Made by a program: the position numbers and the translations under genes
NCBI RefSeq assembly: GCF_017741815.1
Contig: NZ_JAGHMF010000003.1
Span: forward strand, 558,001-622,000
Length of the DNA stretch: 64,000 nucleotides
Direction of reading: 5' to 3'
Source: Rhizobium sp. 16-488-2b
GTDB lineage: Bacteria > Pseudomonadota > Alphaproteobacteria > Rhizobiales > Rhizobiaceae
Shown here: in pieces, positions 62,854 through 64,000 of the stretch
Layout: every line of letters starts with the position of its first letter
How positions within the stretch are numbered: the first letter of the stretch is position 1
Notes under the pieces: generated by a model
What the model saw: the letters and a program-made list of their open reading frames with translations, nothing else
What the model was told of the DNA's origin: nothing
Database searches by the model: none

Positions 62854-64000
62854 ACCATCATCCCGGCGGCCAAGCCGCTGTCCGGCCGCGCCGTGCCTCC
62901 CGGCTCGAAGTCGATCACCAATCGCGCGTTGCTTCTGGCTGGTCTCGCCAAGGGCACCAGCCGGCTCACCGGCGCGCTGAAGAGCGACGATACGCGCTAT
63001 ATGGCGGAAGCCCTGCGCGCCATGGGCGTGACGGTGGACGAGCCCGACGCGACGACCTTCGTCGTCACCAGCTCCGGCGAGCTCAAGGCGCCCGCAGCAC
63101 CGCTCTTCCTCGGCAATGCCGGCACCGCCACCCGCTTTTTGACGGCAGCGCTCGCGCTCGGCCACGGCCGCTATGTCGTCGATGGCGACGAGCATATGCG
63201 CAAGCGTCCGATCAAGCCGCTGGTCGACGCGCTGAAGTCGCTCGGCGTCGCAATCGAAGCGCCGACCGGCTGCCCGCCGGTGACGATCGACGCCAACGGC
63301 CGTTTTGCGAACAACAAGGTCGTCATCGATGCCGGCCTCTCCAGCCAGTATGTCTCCGCTTTGCAGATGGCGGCGGCCTGCGGCTCCGAGCCGTTCACGA
63401 TCGAGCTTGCCGGTGCCGATATCGGCGCGCGTGGCTATATCGACCTGACACTGGCCGTCATGCGCGCCTTCGGCGCCAAGGTCAGTCAGCCGACGCCGTC
63501 CTCCTGGGTGATCGAGCCGACCGGCTACACCGCCACCGATTTCGTCATCGAGCCGGACGCCTCCGCCGCCACCTACCTCTGGGCCGCCGAAGTGCTGACC
63601 AAGGGCGCGATCGACCTTGGCGTTGCCAATGAGGACTTCACCCAGCCGGACGCGAAAGCCTACGACGTCATCAGGCAGTTCCCGCATCTGCCCGCAGAAA
63701 TCGACGGCTCGCAGATGCAGGACGCGGTGCCGACCATCGCCGTGCTGGCCGCCTTCAACGAAACGCCGGTGCGCTTCGTCGGCATCGCCAACCTGCGCGT
63801 CAAGGAATGCGATCGCATCCACGCCGTCTCGACCGGCCTCAACAACATCCGCGCAGGCCTTGCGACCGAGGACGGCGACGACCTGATCGTCTCCTCCGAT
63901 CCGGCTTTGGCCGGCCAGCACCTGCCGGCCGATATCGACACCTTCGCCGATCACCGCATTGCCATGAGCTTCGCGCTCGCCGGCCTGAAGATCGATGGCA
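62818..64000 (+). CDS. aroA: 3-phosphoshikimate 1-carboxyvinyltransferase (EPSP synthase), 3' end beyond window
   Basis: 394 codons are visible and no stop is reached at the window edge. PLSGRAVPPGSKSITNRALLLAGLAKGTS and LGNAGTATRFLTAALAL (residues near 100) are the substrate-binding motifs, then DGDEHMRKRPIKPLVDAL. Later LRVKECDRIHAVSTGL and DTFADHRIAMSFALAGLKI are also characteristic. It makes EPSP in aromatic amino acid synthesis. The start region contains a duplicated 18-bp unit, so translation may begin at 62818 or 62836. No sequence-based start preference is strong. Confidence 0.93.
   Translation, partial: MSKDKPMSKDKLTIIPAAKPLSGRAVPPGSKSITNRALLLAGLAKGTSRLTGALKSDDTRYMAEALRAMGVTVDEPDATTFVVTSSGELKAPAAPLFLGNAGTATRFLTAALALGHGRYVVDGDEHMRKRPIKPLVDALKSLGVAIEAPTGCPPVTIDANGRFANNKVVIDAGLSSQYVSALQMAAACGSEPFTIELAGADIGARGYIDLTLAVMRAFGAKVSQPTPSSWVIEPTGYTATDFVIEPDASAATYLWAAEVLTKGAIDLGVANEDFTQPDAKAYDVIRQFPHLPAEIDGSQMQDAVPTIAVLAAFNETPVRFVGIANLRVKECDRIHAVSTGLNNIRAGLATEDGDDLIVSSDPALAGQHLPADIDTFADHRIAMSFALAGLKIDG

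Noticed and set aside
1-64000. tRNA or rRNA genes
   Set aside because: No cloverleaf-like CCA-ended or rRNA-like segments were recognised by eye in the intergenic regions; a covariance-model search would be needed to be certain.

Overview
The window is GC-rich, densely coded chromosomal DNA from an alphaproteobacterium of the Rhizobiaceae, most probably genus Rhizobium. The basis is: a CIRCE-controlled groES; an ATP synthase Fo operon atpI-atpB-atpE-atpF'-atpF separated from the F1 genes; DUF2093, DUF4170 and DUF3311/MctP proteins typical of the order; a CtrA-type TTAA-N7-TTAA box; and palindromic intergenic elements like those of rhizobial genomes. The species cannot be fixed from the sequence alone. 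No prophage, integrase, insertion-sequence transposase, rRNA, tRNA or CRISPR array was seen.

Layout. 1-9.6 kb: groES (cut by the window edge), a chromate transporter, a HAD phosphatase, ribF, two small-molecule exporters under an AraC-type gene, a DUF3311/mctP monocarboxylate uptake pair, and a RES/Xre toxin-antitoxin pair. 9.9-22.4 kb: ileS, a lipoprotein, tadA, an RluB-type pseudouridine synthase with a very long GDRP-repeat tail, rsmD, a patatin, an orphan DUF1778 antitoxin, a Kef-type antiporter, pmbA and a CysQ-like phosphatase. 22.4-26.2 kb: an envelope block of DUF4170, waaA, a HAD phosphatase and lpxK. 26.2-33.8 kb: a YciI protein between two copies of a mobile-like palindromic element, a DUF2233 protein, two small proteins, mutL, and divergently a PAS/receiver protein followed by a GGDEF-EAL protein. 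33.9-38.9 kb: a PRC-barrel protein and a De Ley-Doudoroff galactose cluster (SDR, dgoK, dgoA, SMP-30 lactonase) with a divergent IclR regulator.

39.1-49.2 kb: a LuxR-type solo, an intergenic region with a good sigma-54 promoter and a strong terminator (a candidate small RNA), mrp, corA, kup, a SleB-type wall hydrolase and the Fo operon. 49.3-64 kb: rnhB, a radical SAM protein, a short glycosyltransferase, moaB, ispE, a large TPR protein, a long-chain prenyl diphosphate synthase, DUF2007, a TrmN6-like methyltransferase, mntH with a Fur/Mur-like site, an S49 peptidase, a ParDE-type pair, glyQ, lemA and aroA (open at the window edge).

Most of the window is housekeeping. The less ordinary material is in the intergenic regions: the putative sigma-54 small RNA at about 39.95-40.09 kb, three copies of a terminal-inverted-repeat element of about 150 bp (one with its core inverted), three copies of a second palindromic repeat that abuts or supplies gene ends, and inverted repeats upstream of several regulators.
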